DNA from: DASYTH01 sp035762905
GTDB lineage: Bacteria; Actinomycetota; Actinomycetes; Mycobacteriales; Pseudonocardiaceae
Direction: 5' to 3'
Length of the DNA: 58,923 bases
Assembly (NCBI RefSeq): GCF_035762905.1
Contig: NZ_DASUCC010000127.1
Location: 1-58,923 of the forward strand
In this document: one piece after another, positions 17,307 to 25,726 of the stretch
Layout: every line of letters starts with the position of its first letter
How positions within the stretch are numbered: position 1 is the stretch's first letter
Position numbers and translations under genes: made by a program
Notes under the pieces: model-generated
What the model was told of the DNA's origin: nothing
What the model saw: the letters and a program-made list of their open reading frames with translations, nothing else
Databases searched by the model: none

Positions 17307-18247
17307 CAGCTCCAGGTCATGATGATCTCGCGTTCGAAGTTGACGTAGCCGGCGCGCTGGAAGGCTTCGGCCATGGGGATGTTGCCGAGGTCGGTCGCGG
17401 CGCGGATCCGTGGAACGTGTTGTGCGGCAAGGATTCGGGTGCCCTCGGCGAGGATGTCGTCGACGTAGCCGTTGCCGCGGTGGGCCGGGAGTACCGCGAG
17501 GTAGGCGATGATCGGGTTGTAGTCGTTGCGCGCGGGGATCACGAAGCCGACCGGCGCTCCGTCGAGCAGGGTGGCGACCCGCCACCAGTCCCGCGGGCTG
17601 GTGTAGCGCGCGAGTTCGTCGTCGTAGTGCCGGATCGCCGCTTCCCGGACGGACAGCACGGCCAGGTCGTGTCGGCTGTGGGCGTCCAGCGTTGCGTCCA
17701 GCGCCTGCGCCAGCAACGCCAGCAGTTCGTCGGAGTCGCGAATGGACCGGAACTCCAGCCGGCCGCTCGGCCGCGGAAGTGGTGCGTCCGGGCGCCATTC
17801 CAGTCGCAGTCGTTCCACGAACAACCGGGCGCCGGTCCGCTCAAGAACCCTCATCCGGTCCTCGACCGCGCGTTTGCCGGCCGGATTCGCCCGCCAGTCG
17901 GGTGGGACGTACCGGCCGTACTCGGGTCGCGGCGCCGTGCCGGGGAGGATGGCCGCCAGCGCGGTGCGCAGAAGTCGTTCACCGACGCGCAGCCGGGCGG
18001 CGGCGGTGTCGTCGATGTCGAAGATGTCCAGACGGGACGGAACGTCCGCGCCGGCCCGGCCCCACCAGGCCGCTCTGGCCAGCAGGTGATCGCCGCGCAG
18101 GGCGACCCACAGCCATTCCGGCCGGCGCCGGCCGGCGGCGAGATCGTCGGCGAGTTCTTCGTTGAGGGCATAGGGAAACCGGCAGAACAGGTCGAGCTCG
18201 GCGGGTCCGGCGATCGGGCGCAGGGTCGGTTCGGCCTGATCGCCCAT
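17297..18247 (-). CDS. GNAT-family N-acetyltransferase
   Basis: 316 aa. The C-terminal half carries the GNAT acetyl-CoA site: IIAYLAVLPAHRGNGYVDDILAEGTRIL (V-x-P-x-x-R-G-x-G) followed by AATDLGNIPMAEAFQRAGYVNFERE. The N-terminal half looks like a second, degenerate GNAT fold, as in other double-domain members. The acceptor substrate is unknown. It is divergent from the ThDP-enzyme gene across about 115 bp and convergent with the membrane-protein gene. Confidence 0.88.
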   Translation of the reverse strand: MGDQAEPTLRPIAGPAELDLFCRFPYALNEELADDLAAGRRRPEWLWVALRGDHLLARAAWWGRAGADVPSRLDIFDIDDTAAARLRVGERLLRTALAAILPGTAPRPEYGRYVPPDWRANPAGKRAVEDRMRVLERTGARLFVERLRLEWRPDAPLPRPSGRLEFRSIRDSDELLALLAQALDATLDAHSRHDLAVLSVREAAIRHYDDELARYTSPRDWWRVATLLDGAPVGFVIPARNDYNPIIAYLAVLPAHRGNGYVDDILAEGTRILAAQHVPRIRAATDLGNIPMAEAFQRAGYVNFEREIIMTWSCQR

Positions 18248-18361
18248 CGCAACATCACCTCGCGCGGCAGGGTAGCACCGAGCGCCGTTACCTAATCGTT
18301 ATGTGCGGGTCGTGGCGGCGCGGGTAGTCCGACCGGACACCGGGAAAGGGGATGAACCGCT

Positions 18362-20149
18362 GTGGCTGAGACGGTTGGCGACCACGTGGTGCGGCGCCTG
18401 CGGGACTGGGATGTGGAGCAGGTGTTCGCCTATCCGGGTGATGGGATCAACGGGATCCTCACCGCGTTCGGCCGGGCGGACGACCGGCCCAAGTTCGTGC
18501 AGGCCCGGCACGAGGAGATGGCCGCCCTCGCCGCGGTGGGGTACGCCAAGTTCAGCGGCCGGGTCGGGGTGTGCCTGGCCACGTCCGGCCCGGGCGCGAT
18601 CCATCTGCTCAACGGCCTCTACGACGCCAAGCTGGACCACGTGCCGGTGGTGGCGATCGTGGGCCAGACCGCGCGCAGCGCGATGGGCGGGGCCTACCAG
18701 CAGGAGGTGGATCTGCAGACCCTGTTCAAGGACGTGGCCAGCGACTACCTGGTCGAGGTCAACGTGGCCGAGCAGCTGCCGAACGCGATCGACCGGGCGA
18801 TCCGCACCGCGCTGGCCCGGCGCGCGCCGACCGCCGTGATCATTCCGGCGGATCTGCAGGAGGAGAAGTACACCCCGCCGCGACACGAGTTCAAGAACGT
18901 GCCGTCCAGCCCGCCGAGCGTCCCGGCCAGCACCGTGCTGCCCGCGGCGGCCGAGATCGAGCGGGCCGCCGAGGTGCTCAACGCCGGCAGCCGGGTGGCC
19001 ATGCTGGTCGGGCAGGGCGCGCGCGGCGCCGCGGCCGAACTACCGCGGGTAGCCGAGATCACCGGTGCCGGTGCGGCGAAAGCGTTGCTGGGCAAGGATG
19101 TGCTGTCCGACGAGCTGCCATGGGTGACCGGATCGATCGGTCTGCTCGGCACCCGGCCCAGCTACGAGCTGATGCGCGACTGCGACACGCTGCTGATCGT
19201 CGGATCCAACTTCCCCTACTCGCAGTTCCTGCCCGAGTTCGGCCAGGCCCGGGCCGTGCAGATCGACCTCGACGCCAGCCTGATCGGCCTGCGCTACCCC
19301 GTGGAGGTCGCCCTGGTCGGCGATGCGAAGGCAACGCTGGCCGCGTTGCTGCCCAAGCTTCGCCCGGCAACCGACCGCGGTTGGCGCGAGAAGGTGGAGC
19401 GCAACGTCGCCCGGTGGTGGGAAACCGTGGAGCGGCAAGCCATGCTGTCGGCGAAACCGGTCAACCCGATGCGGATCGTGTGGGAGCTGTCCGAACGCGT
19501 TCCGGACGACGCGATCGTCACCGCGGACGCCGGCTCGGCGGCCAACTGGTACGCCCGCGACCTGAAGATGCGCGGCACCATGCGCGGCTCGCTGTCCGGC
19601 ACCCTGGCCACCATGGGATCCGGGGTGCCCTACGCCATCGGCGCGAAGTTCGCCCACCCGGACCGACCGGTGGTCGCGCTGGTCGGCGACGGCGCCATGC
19701 AGATGAACGGCCTGACCGAGCTGATCACCATCGCCAAGTACCACCACCTGTGGGCCGACCCGCGGATCGCGATCTGCGTGCTGCACAACAACGATCTCAA
19801 CCAGGTCACCTGGGAGCTGCGCGCGCTCGGCGGCGCCCCGAAGTTCGAGCAGTCCCAGAACCTGCCGGACATCTCCTACGCCGAGATCGCCCGCGCGGTC
19901 GGGTTCGAGGCGATCACCGTGGACGACCCGGACCAGCTCGCCGGGGCCTGGGACCGGGCGCTGCACGCGGATCGCCCGGCACTGCTGGACGTGCACTGCG
20001 ATCCCGAGGTGCCGCCGATCCCACCGCACGCCACCTTCGACCAGATCAAGGCCGCCGCCGAGGCCGTGCTCAAGGGCGACCCCAACGCCTGGCACCTGCT
20101 CGCCCAGGGCGCCAGGACGAAGCTGCAGGAAGCCCTGCCCGGCCGGTAG
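18362..20149 (+). CDS. ThDP-dependent enzyme, pyruvate oxidase/dehydrogenase (PoxB-like)
   Basis: 595 aa with the three-domain acetolactate synthase/pyruvate oxidase layout. The N-terminal Pyr domain has FAYPGDGINGIL, the catalytic Glu in RHEEMAALAAVGYAKFSG and TSGPGAIHLLNGLYDAK. A middle domain follows (VAMLVGQGARGAA). The C-terminal domain has the ThDP motif, from GDGAMQMNGLTELITIA to LHNNDLNQVTWE. The family decarboxylates 2-oxo acids such as pyruvate with quinone or oxygen as acceptor, but the substrate is not fixed by sequence. GTG 18362 is used. No acetolactate synthase small subunit lies nearby. Confidence 0.88.
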   Translation: MAETVGDHVVRRLRDWDVEQVFAYPGDGINGILTAFGRADDRPKFVQARHEEMAALAAVGYAKFSGRVGVCLATSGPGAIHLLNGLYDAKLDHVPVVAIVGQTARSAMGGAYQQEVDLQTLFKDVASDYLVEVNVAEQLPNAIDRAIRTALARRAPTAVIIPADLQEEKYTPPRHEFKNVPSSPPSVPASTVLPAAAEIERAAEVLNAGSRVAMLVGQGARGAAAELPRVAEITGAGAAKALLGKDVLSDELPWVTGSIGLLGTRPSYELMRDCDTLLIVGSNFPYSQFLPEFGQARAVQIDLDASLIGLRYPVEVALVGDAKATLAALLPKLRPATDRGWREKVERNVARWWETVERQAMLSAKPVNPMRIVWELSERVPDDAIVTADAGSAANWYARDLKMRGTMRGSLSGTLATMGSGVPYAIGAKFAHPDRPVVALVGDGAMQMNGLTELITIAKYHHLWADPRIAICVLHNNDLNQVTWELRALGGAPKFEQSQNLPDISYAEIARAVGFEAITVDDPDQLAGAWDRALHADRPALLDVHCDPEVPPIPPHATFDQIKAAAEAVLKGDPNAWHLLAQGARTKLQEALPGR

Positions 20150-20215
20150 GGCCGCGATCAGGCGCCCCTGTCGCGATCTCGTCGGCGGTTGCCCGTGCCC
20201 TCTAATGTTTGTCCG

Positions 20216-21637
20216 GTGGAGGTCGTCTACCGGACCGCGGGCGAACTGGCCCACCTGGTGCGCAGCCGTGCGCTGTCGGCGCGGGAGGTCGTTGCGGCTC
20301 ATCTGGATCAGGTGGAGCGGGCCAACCCGCCGGTGAACGCGATCGTGACGCTCACCGCGGAGCGGGCCCTCGCGCAGGCCCGGGCGGCCGACGAGCGGCT
20401 GGCCGGCGGTGCGGAGGTCGGGCCGTTGCACGGGATCGTCGTGGTGCACAAGGACACGCACGACACCGAAGGGGTCCGCACCACCTACGGCTCGCCGGTG
20501 TTCGCCGACCATGTGCCGGACCGCGACGAGCTGGTGGTGGCCCGGCTCCGGGCCGCCGGGGCGATCAGCATCGGCAAGTCGAACGTGCCCGAGTTCGGTG
20601 CCGGGTCGCACACGTTCAACCCGGTGTTCGGGGCGACCCGCAACCCGTACGCGCCGGACCGGTCGGCCGGCGGCAGCAGCGGCGGCGCGGCGGCGGCGCT
20701 GGCCGCGGGGATGTGCGCGCTGGCCGAGGGCAGCGACATGGGCGGCTCGCTGCGCAACCCGGCGTCGTTCTGCAACGTGGTCGGGTTTCGGCCCTCGCCC
20801 GGCCGGGTGCCGTCCTGGCCGAGCCGCGCACCGTGGTCGACCATGACCGTGCAGGGCCCGCTGGCCCGCACCGTCGCCGACGCGGCGTTGCTGCTGTCCG
20901 TCCTCGCCGGGCCGGATCCGCGCAGCCCGATCGCGCTGGAGGCGCCCGGTGCCCCGTTCGCCGAGCCGCTGGATCCGGACCTGTCCGGGCTGCGCGTGGC
21001 GTGGACGCCGGACCTCGGCGGAATGATCCCGGTCGATCCGGAGGTCGCCGCGGTGCTGGCCGCAACGCCCACCGTCCTGACCGGACTCGGCTGCCGCGTC
21101 GAGCCGGACAGCCCCGATCTTTCCGGCGCCGACGAGGTGTTCCGCACCCTGCGCGCGTGGCAGTTCGAGCTGACCCATGGCGAGCTGCTCGACCGGCATC
21201 CACACCTGCTCAAGCCGACCCTGCGCGACAACATCGCCGCTGGTCGTCGACTGACCGGCCCCGAGGTGGGCCGGGCCCATGTGCTGCACGCCGCGCTGCA
21301 CGAGCGGGTGTGCGAGTTCTTCACCCGGTACGACGTGCTCGTGCTCCCGGTCAGCCAGGTGGCCCCGTTCCCGGTCGAGCTGGAGTATCCCACCGAGATC
21401 GCCGGCCAGCCGATGAGCGACTACCTCGAGTGGATGCGATCGGCGTACCTGATCAGCGTCACCGGCTGCCCGGCCCTGTCCGTCCCGGCCGGCTTCACCC
21501 CCGCCGGTCTCCCGGTCGGCCTGCAGATCGTCACCGCTCCCCGGGCCGACCGCCTCGCCCTGCGCGTCGGCCACGCCGTCGAAGTAGCCACCGGCTTCGG
21601 CCGGCGCCGGCCCGAAACGTCCCGGAGCCGGTCATGA
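20216..21637 (+). CDS. Amidase-signature family hydrolase
   Basis: 473 aa. The Ser-cis-Ser-Lys triad is visible: Lys in GIVVVHKDTHDTEG, the Ser of GGSSGGAAAALAAGM, and the Ser of EGSDMGGSLRNPASF. Family members hydrolyse amides or esters. GTG 20216 is chosen; TAATGT lies about 7 nt upstream, so translation may be leaderless. Earlier in-frame codons at 20189 and 20195 overlap that element. Its stop overlaps the start of the small gene that follows. The physiological substrate is unknown. Confidence 0.87.
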   Translation: MEVVYRTAGELAHLVRSRALSAREVVAAHLDQVERANPPVNAIVTLTAERALAQARAADERLAGGAEVGPLHGIVVVHKDTHDTEGVRTTYGSPVFADHVPDRDELVVARLRAAGAISIGKSNVPEFGAGSHTFNPVFGATRNPYAPDRSAGGSSGGAAAALAAGMCALAEGSDMGGSLRNPASFCNVVGFRPSPGRVPSWPSRAPWSTMTVQGPLARTVADAALLLSVLAGPDPRSPIALEAPGAPFAEPLDPDLSGLRVAWTPDLGGMIPVDPEVAAVLAATPTVLTGLGCRVEPDSPDLSGADEVFRTLRAWQFELTHGELLDRHPHLLKPTLRDNIAAGRRLTGPEVGRAHVLHAALHERVCEFFTRYDVLVLPVSQVAPFPVELEYPTEIAGQPMSDYLEWMRSAYLISVTGCPALSVPAGFTPAGLPVGLQIVTAPRADRLALRVGHAVEVATGFGRRRPETSRSRS

Positions 21638-22119
21638 CCGGCCTGCGGCTGCGCTGGCTGCTCACCGGCCCGGGATGGGCGCAGTGCTTCGTCGGCGACG
21701 ACCGGTCGGAGGTCGAGCTGACCGTCTCCTACGTCACCACGGCGCCGGAGGAGTTGCTGGTCGGGATCACCCGGCTGCTGCTGACCGAAACCGAGATCCG
21801 GGTCGAGTTCCATGCCGAGCCGACCGTGGTCCGGTGGGACTTCCACCGCGAGGACGACCAGGTGTCGGTGCGCCTGCTCCAACTGTCCGATCAGGACGGT
21901 CCGGATCGTGCCGGGCAGGTGATCTGGTCCACCCGGCAGGACATCGGGACGGTGGCGCGGGCGGTGATCCGTTGTTTCGACGACGTGGTGCACACATACG
22001 GGACGAGCGGATACCGGGGCACGTGGGGCGACGAGTTTCCCGGTGCTGAGCTGGAAACGCTTCGGTCCGCCTGGCGTGCCCACGAACGCCGTACGACGCG
22101 GGGGAATGGCCACGGGTGA
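21634..22119 (+). CDS. Conserved-looking small protein, function unknown
   Basis: 161 aa with no signal peptide or membrane segment. It alternates beta strands and helices (VELTVSYVTTAPEELLVGITRLLLTETEIRVEF, VVRWDFHRE) and contains IWSTRQDIGTVARAVIRCFDDVVHTYG. I recognise no family. The ATG at 21634 overlaps the amidase stop (ATGA), so it is probably cotranscribed and coupled with the amidase. It converges on the saccharopine-dehydrogenase-type pair, with 2 nt between stops. Confidence 0.75.
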   Translation: MTGLRLRWLLTGPGWAQCFVGDDRSEVELTVSYVTTAPEELLVGITRLLLTETEIRVEFHAEPTVVRWDFHREDDQVSVRLLQLSDQDGPDRAGQVIWSTRQDIGTVARAVIRCFDDVVHTYGTSGYRGTWGDEFPGAELETLRSAWRAHERRTTRGNGHG

Positions 22120-22121
22120 GG

Positions 22122-23276
22122 TCACGGCTGGGGCGCGGGGTCCCCGGTGGGGGTTCGGGCTTCGGTGCGGACGCCGTGCTGGTGCAGGAATTCCAGGCAG
22201 CGGCGGGCTTCCGGGCCGGTGTCGGCGAGGTGGTGGCGGCCGGGTGCGGTGTGTCCACTGAGGATCTCGTTGACACCGTGGGCCAACGGTAGGGACACCG
22301 CGCGGGCCATGGCGGACTCGGTGGCGGTGCCGGCGAGGTCGAGGTGGTGCGCACCGGTCCAGGTGCGGCCGTCGTCGGTGTGCACGTCGAGGGCGACGGT
22401 GAGCACCACCCGGTCGTGATCGGTCGGGGTCATCGGGTAGCGGGCGGCCAGATCCTCGGCGAGGGCGGCGATCCGGCCCGGATCGCCGGTGCGCACCTCG
22501 GCGAACACGTCCTGCCAAGCGGCGTGCCAGCCGGGCAGCCGCAGCGTGCCGCGGACGAACGTGTGCGGTCGCCAGGCGTCCGGAATGCCGTACTGGGCAA
22601 GGAAGGGCACGCTGTCCCGGTTCGGGTAGACCTCGAACTTCTCGCCTCCGACCGAATACTCGGTGGTGTGCTCCCATGGTTCGGTGGCGAGCCGCTCGGC
22701 GCCGTCGGCGAGGTAGCGGGCGGGTTGGCGCAGGGCGTTGAGCACACCGAGCGGGGACCAGCTGAACCGGTAGCGGAAGTCGTTGGCCACGGCCGGAATG
22801 CCGCCGCAGTACGAGGTGAACGTGATCGCGGCCGGGGCGTCGCCGAGGGCGGTACGGGCGCGGTCGATCAGGTCGTGGGCGAAGGCGTGGTCCAGGCCGG
22901 GGTCCACGCCGGACTCGGTGAGCACCACCAGGCCGTCCCGGCCTGCGGTGTCCGCGAGTTCGCCGAGCTGCTCGGTGTCGTAGCTGGAACAGGCGAAGTG
23001 CGCCCCGGCGTCCAGGCAGCGGCGAAGCACGGCCGGATGTTCGGAAGCCGGCAGCATCGACACGACCACGTCGCCCGGCCGCGGCCGGGGGTCGAGCGAC
23101 GGGGGCAGCGCGCGCGACTCCACCCGGCCGGTCAGGTCCAGGCGGTGCAGCAGTGCGTCGGCCTTGTCCGGGGAGCGGGCCCACAGCACGGTGCGGGCGG
23201 CAGCGTCGGCCACGGCGCGCAGGCCGCTGCCGGTGGACAGGCCGGTGCCCAGCCAGTGCACGGTGGTCTCAGGCAT
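22122..23276 (-). CDS. Saccharopine dehydrogenase-family oxidoreductase (reductase-type)
   Basis: 384 aa. An N-terminal Rossmann fold (VHWLGTGLSTGSGLRAVADAAARTVLWARSPDKA) is followed by SYCGGIPAVANDFRYRFSWSPLGVLNA, typical of the C-terminal domain of NADP-dependent, glutamate-forming saccharopine dehydrogenases. ATG 23276 overlaps the previous gene's end by 8 bp. With that gene it forms a pair suited to convert saccharopine to aminoadipate semialdehyde and glutamate, or the reverse. Direction and true substrate cannot be told from sequence. Confidence 0.85.
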   Translation of the reverse strand: MPETTVHWLGTGLSTGSGLRAVADAAARTVLWARSPDKADALLHRLDLTGRVESRALPPSLDPRPRPGDVVVSMLPASEHPAVLRRCLDAGAHFACSSYDTEQLGELADTAGRDGLVVLTESGVDPGLDHAFAHDLIDRARTALGDAPAAITFTSYCGGIPAVANDFRYRFSWSPLGVLNALRQPARYLADGAERLATEPWEHTTEYSVGGEKFEVYPNRDSVPFLAQYGIPDAWRPHTFVRGTLRLPGWHAAWQDVFAEVRTGDPGRIAALAEDLAARYPMTPTDHDRVVLTVALDVHTDDGRTWTGAHHLDLAGTATESAMARAVSLPLAHGVNEILSGHTAPGRHHLADTGPEARRCLEFLHQHGVRTEARTPTGDPAPQP

Positions 23277-24330
23277 GGGTGCGCTCCTTGTCGTCACGGT
23301 CGAGCTCGGCCAGTGCGGCGTGGAACCGGTCCAGGCAGCGCCGCCAGGCCGGGTGACCGTCCGGCAGCGCCGCCAGCAGTGGGTGCAGGTCGGCGGAGAA
23401 CCCCACGCTGGCTTCCCGGGGGAGCAGGGCGGGCAGGTTGTCGATGGAGATGATCTCCAATGGTGGCGCGACATCCAGCGCCAGCACCGGTTCGGTCCAG
23501 GTGGTGTTCCGGTCGTATACCGGCAGCAGGTGGTTCGGCGAGCCGACGTCGCAGGTGACGTCGGCGAGCACGGACAGCCGGCGCGGACCGGTCAGATCGG
23601 CCGGGGTGAGGAACGGCGGGGCCGGGTGCTCGGTGAGCACCGCGTTGACCAGCAGGTCGTGATCAAGCAGGGCCGCCCGGTCCAGTTCCCGCGTCTCGGC
23701 CAGGTCCCATCGGGTCGGCTCGATCCCGGCCTCGGTCAACGCCGCCACCGCACCCCGCCCACACCGGCCGAGCGCCCCGATCACCAGCGCCGTGCCCGCC
23801 GAGCCACCCGTGTCGCCCAACGCCCGGTCCAGCTCCTCCTTGGTCGACGGCACCAACGGAACCGGCAGGTCACCGGTCTTGCACAGCACAGCCAGCGCCG
23901 CCCCGACATACCCGGCCCAGTACCCGAAAGCCACCAGCCGCCGCCCCGCCTCATCGGTCAGATACTCCAGATCCAGCAGCGCCCCACCCCCCTTGGCGAA
24001 CCTCCGCAACAGCGCCCCCGCCCCCGCCTGCCCCTTGTACGCGTGCCCGAAGAACACGTGCCGATGCCGCAACGCCGCCGGTTCCTCCGGCAGCTCCTTC
24101 ACCCCCACCACAACGAAATCCCCCGGTGCGTCCACCCAGCTCCCGGGCTCGGCCACCGCACACCCAGCCGCCACATACTCCTCGATCCCGAACACCCGCT
24201 GCGCCGAGTCCTCCACCACCACCTCGACCCCACCCCGAACCAACCGCGCGGCATCCTCAGGCACCAACACCGCCCGCCGCTCACTCCCCCGAACCTCATG
24301 CCGCAACCACAACCGCACAGCGTTCACCAC
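23269..24330 (-). CDS. Saccharopine dehydrogenase (lysine-forming type)
   Basis: 353 aa. The N-terminus LWLRHEVRGSERRAVLVPEDAARLV matches the alanine dehydrogenase/saccharopine dehydrogenase N-terminal domain. GVKELPEEPAALRHRHVFFGHAYKGQ and the Rossmann-like LVIGALGRCGRGAVAAL follow, as in NAD-dependent lysine-forming enzymes. GTG 24330 is preferred because GAGGA lies 9 nt upstream, giving the normal family start; ATG 24357 would add nine residues. It precedes and overlaps the second saccharopine-dehydrogenase-type gene, so the pair likely forms a lysine/aminoadipate branch. Confidence 0.87.
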   Translation of the reverse strand: MVNAVRLWLRHEVRGSERRAVLVPEDAARLVRGGVEVVVEDSAQRVFGIEEYVAAGCAVAEPGSWVDAPGDFVVVGVKELPEEPAALRHRHVFFGHAYKGQAGAGALLRRFAKGGGALLDLEYLTDEAGRRLVAFGYWAGYVGAALAVLCKTGDLPVPLVPSTKEELDRALGDTGGSAGTALVIGALGRCGRGAVAALTEAGIEPTRWDLAETRELDRAALLDHDLLVNAVLTEHPAPPFLTPADLTGPRRLSVLADVTCDVGSPNHLLPVYDRNTTWTEPVLALDVAPPLEIISIDNLPALLPREASVGFSADLHPLLAALPDGHPAWRRCLDRFHAALAELDRDDKERTHA

Positions 24331-24470
24331 CCGTACCCATCCTCGCCACGTCAGCATTCCATCCTGGTGCACCCCGGTCAGTTCAGCGCGGCGAGGGTTT
24401 CGGCGAGGTGGAGCATCTGGGGGACGGTGAGCGGGCGGCCGGTACACGGGTGATGCGGCAAACCGGCCGA

Positions 24471-24499
24471 TTGAACGCGCCGGCCGGCCCGGCTTAGAT
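24471..24499 (+). promoter_or_regulatory. Promoter for leaderless MFS gene
   Basis: TTGAAC (24471-24476) and TTAGAT (24494-24499) are separated by 17 bp. The GTG start at 24506 is 7 bp beyond the -10 box, so transcription should begin at or next to the start codon. No Shine-Dalgarno is present. Confidence 0.6.
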
Positions 24500-24505
24500 C
24501 TTGGT

Positions 24506-25726
24506 GTGACCGGCGTGCGTGGGTTACCCGCGGGGGAGCGACGGGCACCCGGACGGGACCGGGCGCTCGTGCTGCTGCTGTGCGCCAAGGGCATCTCCGA
24601 CATCGGCTACGCGCTGGACTTCGTCTGCCTGTCGATCTTCGTATGGGAGCGCACCCGGTCCACGCTGGCCACCGGAATGGTGAGCGTGGCGCTCTACGCG
24701 GGCGCGATCGCCGGCGGGCGGCTCGGCCACCGGTACGGCGACCGGTGGAACCGCCGGTCGATGATGATCTTCGCGGACCTGCTGCGGATGGCCGTGCTGC
24801 TGACCCTGGCCGGACTGCCCGCGCCGGCCCAGAGTTGGTGGCTCTACGTCGCGGTCTTCCTGATCGGCACCGGCCGGTCGGTGTTCGAGGCCACGCTGTC
24901 CGCGGCCACCCCGGTGCTGGCCGGCGGGCGCAGCCAGCTGATGAACAGCGTGCTCGCCGGCCTGAAGGGCATCGCGTTCATGGCCGGCATGGGTCTGTCC
25001 GCGATCGTGGTCCCGCTGTTCGGGTTCCGCGGCGTGTTCCTGCTCGACGCGGCCAGCTACGCGCTGTCGGCGGCGGTGCTGCTGGTGGTGCGGCTGCGGT
25101 TCCGGGAACCGGGCGAGCGCCGGCCGGCCGGCCGGCGCCCGGTGGTCTGGCCGGTGGTGGTCGCCGCCGGGCTGGTGCCGCTGCTGGTGGTGCGGTGCCT
25201 GGACGCGTTCGGCAGTTCGTCGCAACACGTCGGCATCCCCATCCTGGGCAGCGAGCTGCGCCCGGACGCCCCGACCGTGCCGGCCGGTCTGCTGTGGAGC
25301 GTCTGGGCGGCCGGCCTGCTGCTGGGCAGCTTCGTGCTCCGCCCGCTGGTCACCCGGATCATCGGCCGAGCGCCCGGCGTGGTGTTCTGCGTGGCCACGA
25401 TGGTCATGTCGGTCGGCTTCATCGGCATCTTCTGGCTGGACGTCTGGTGGTTGCGGCTGGCCGCGGCCGCGCTGGCCGGGATCGGCGACGCGGTCAGCGA
25501 GATCGCCTTCAAACAGGCGGTCCAGCGGCTGCCCGACGACGACCGCGGCCCGGTGTTCGGGCTGTCCCAGGTCGTGGTGAACGGAGGATTCATGGCCGGT
25601 CTGCTGGTCACCAGCGTTGTGCTCAGCCCGGAGCTGCTGCCCGGGTGGGTGCTGCTGCTGCACGGGGTCCCGCTGGTCGTGGCCGGCGCGGCGGCCGTCC
25701 GGATCGCCCGAGGGGGTCAGCGGTGA
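24506..25726 (+). CDS. MFS transporter, likely product exporter
   Basis: 406 aa with about twelve hydrophobic segments. The first cytoplasmic loop has the MFS-type GGRLGHRYGDRWNRRSMM (D-R-x-x-R-R), and repeats of half-size symmetry follow. It resembles MFS drug or metabolite exporters of the enterobactin-exporter kind. GTG 24506 appears leaderless. Its stop overlaps the class-V PLP enzyme start (GTGA). Position at the head of the peptide cluster suggests it exports that cluster's product; this is inferred. Confidence 0.87.
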   Translation: MTGVRGLPAGERRAPGRDRALVLLLCAKGISDIGYALDFVCLSIFVWERTRSTLATGMVSVALYAGAIAGGRLGHRYGDRWNRRSMMIFADLLRMAVLLTLAGLPAPAQSWWLYVAVFLIGTGRSVFEATLSAATPVLAGGRSQLMNSVLAGLKGIAFMAGMGLSAIVVPLFGFRGVFLLDAASYALSAAVLLVVRLRFREPGERRPAGRRPVVWPVVVAAGLVPLLVVRCLDAFGSSSQHVGIPILGSELRPDAPTVPAGLLWSVWAAGLLLGSFVLRPLVTRIIGRAPGVVFCVATMVMSVGFIGIFWLDVWWLRLAAAALAGIGDAVSEIAFKQAVQRLPDDDRGPVFGLSQVVVNGGFMAGLLVTSVVLSPELLPGWVLLLHGVPLVVAGAAAVRIARGGQR

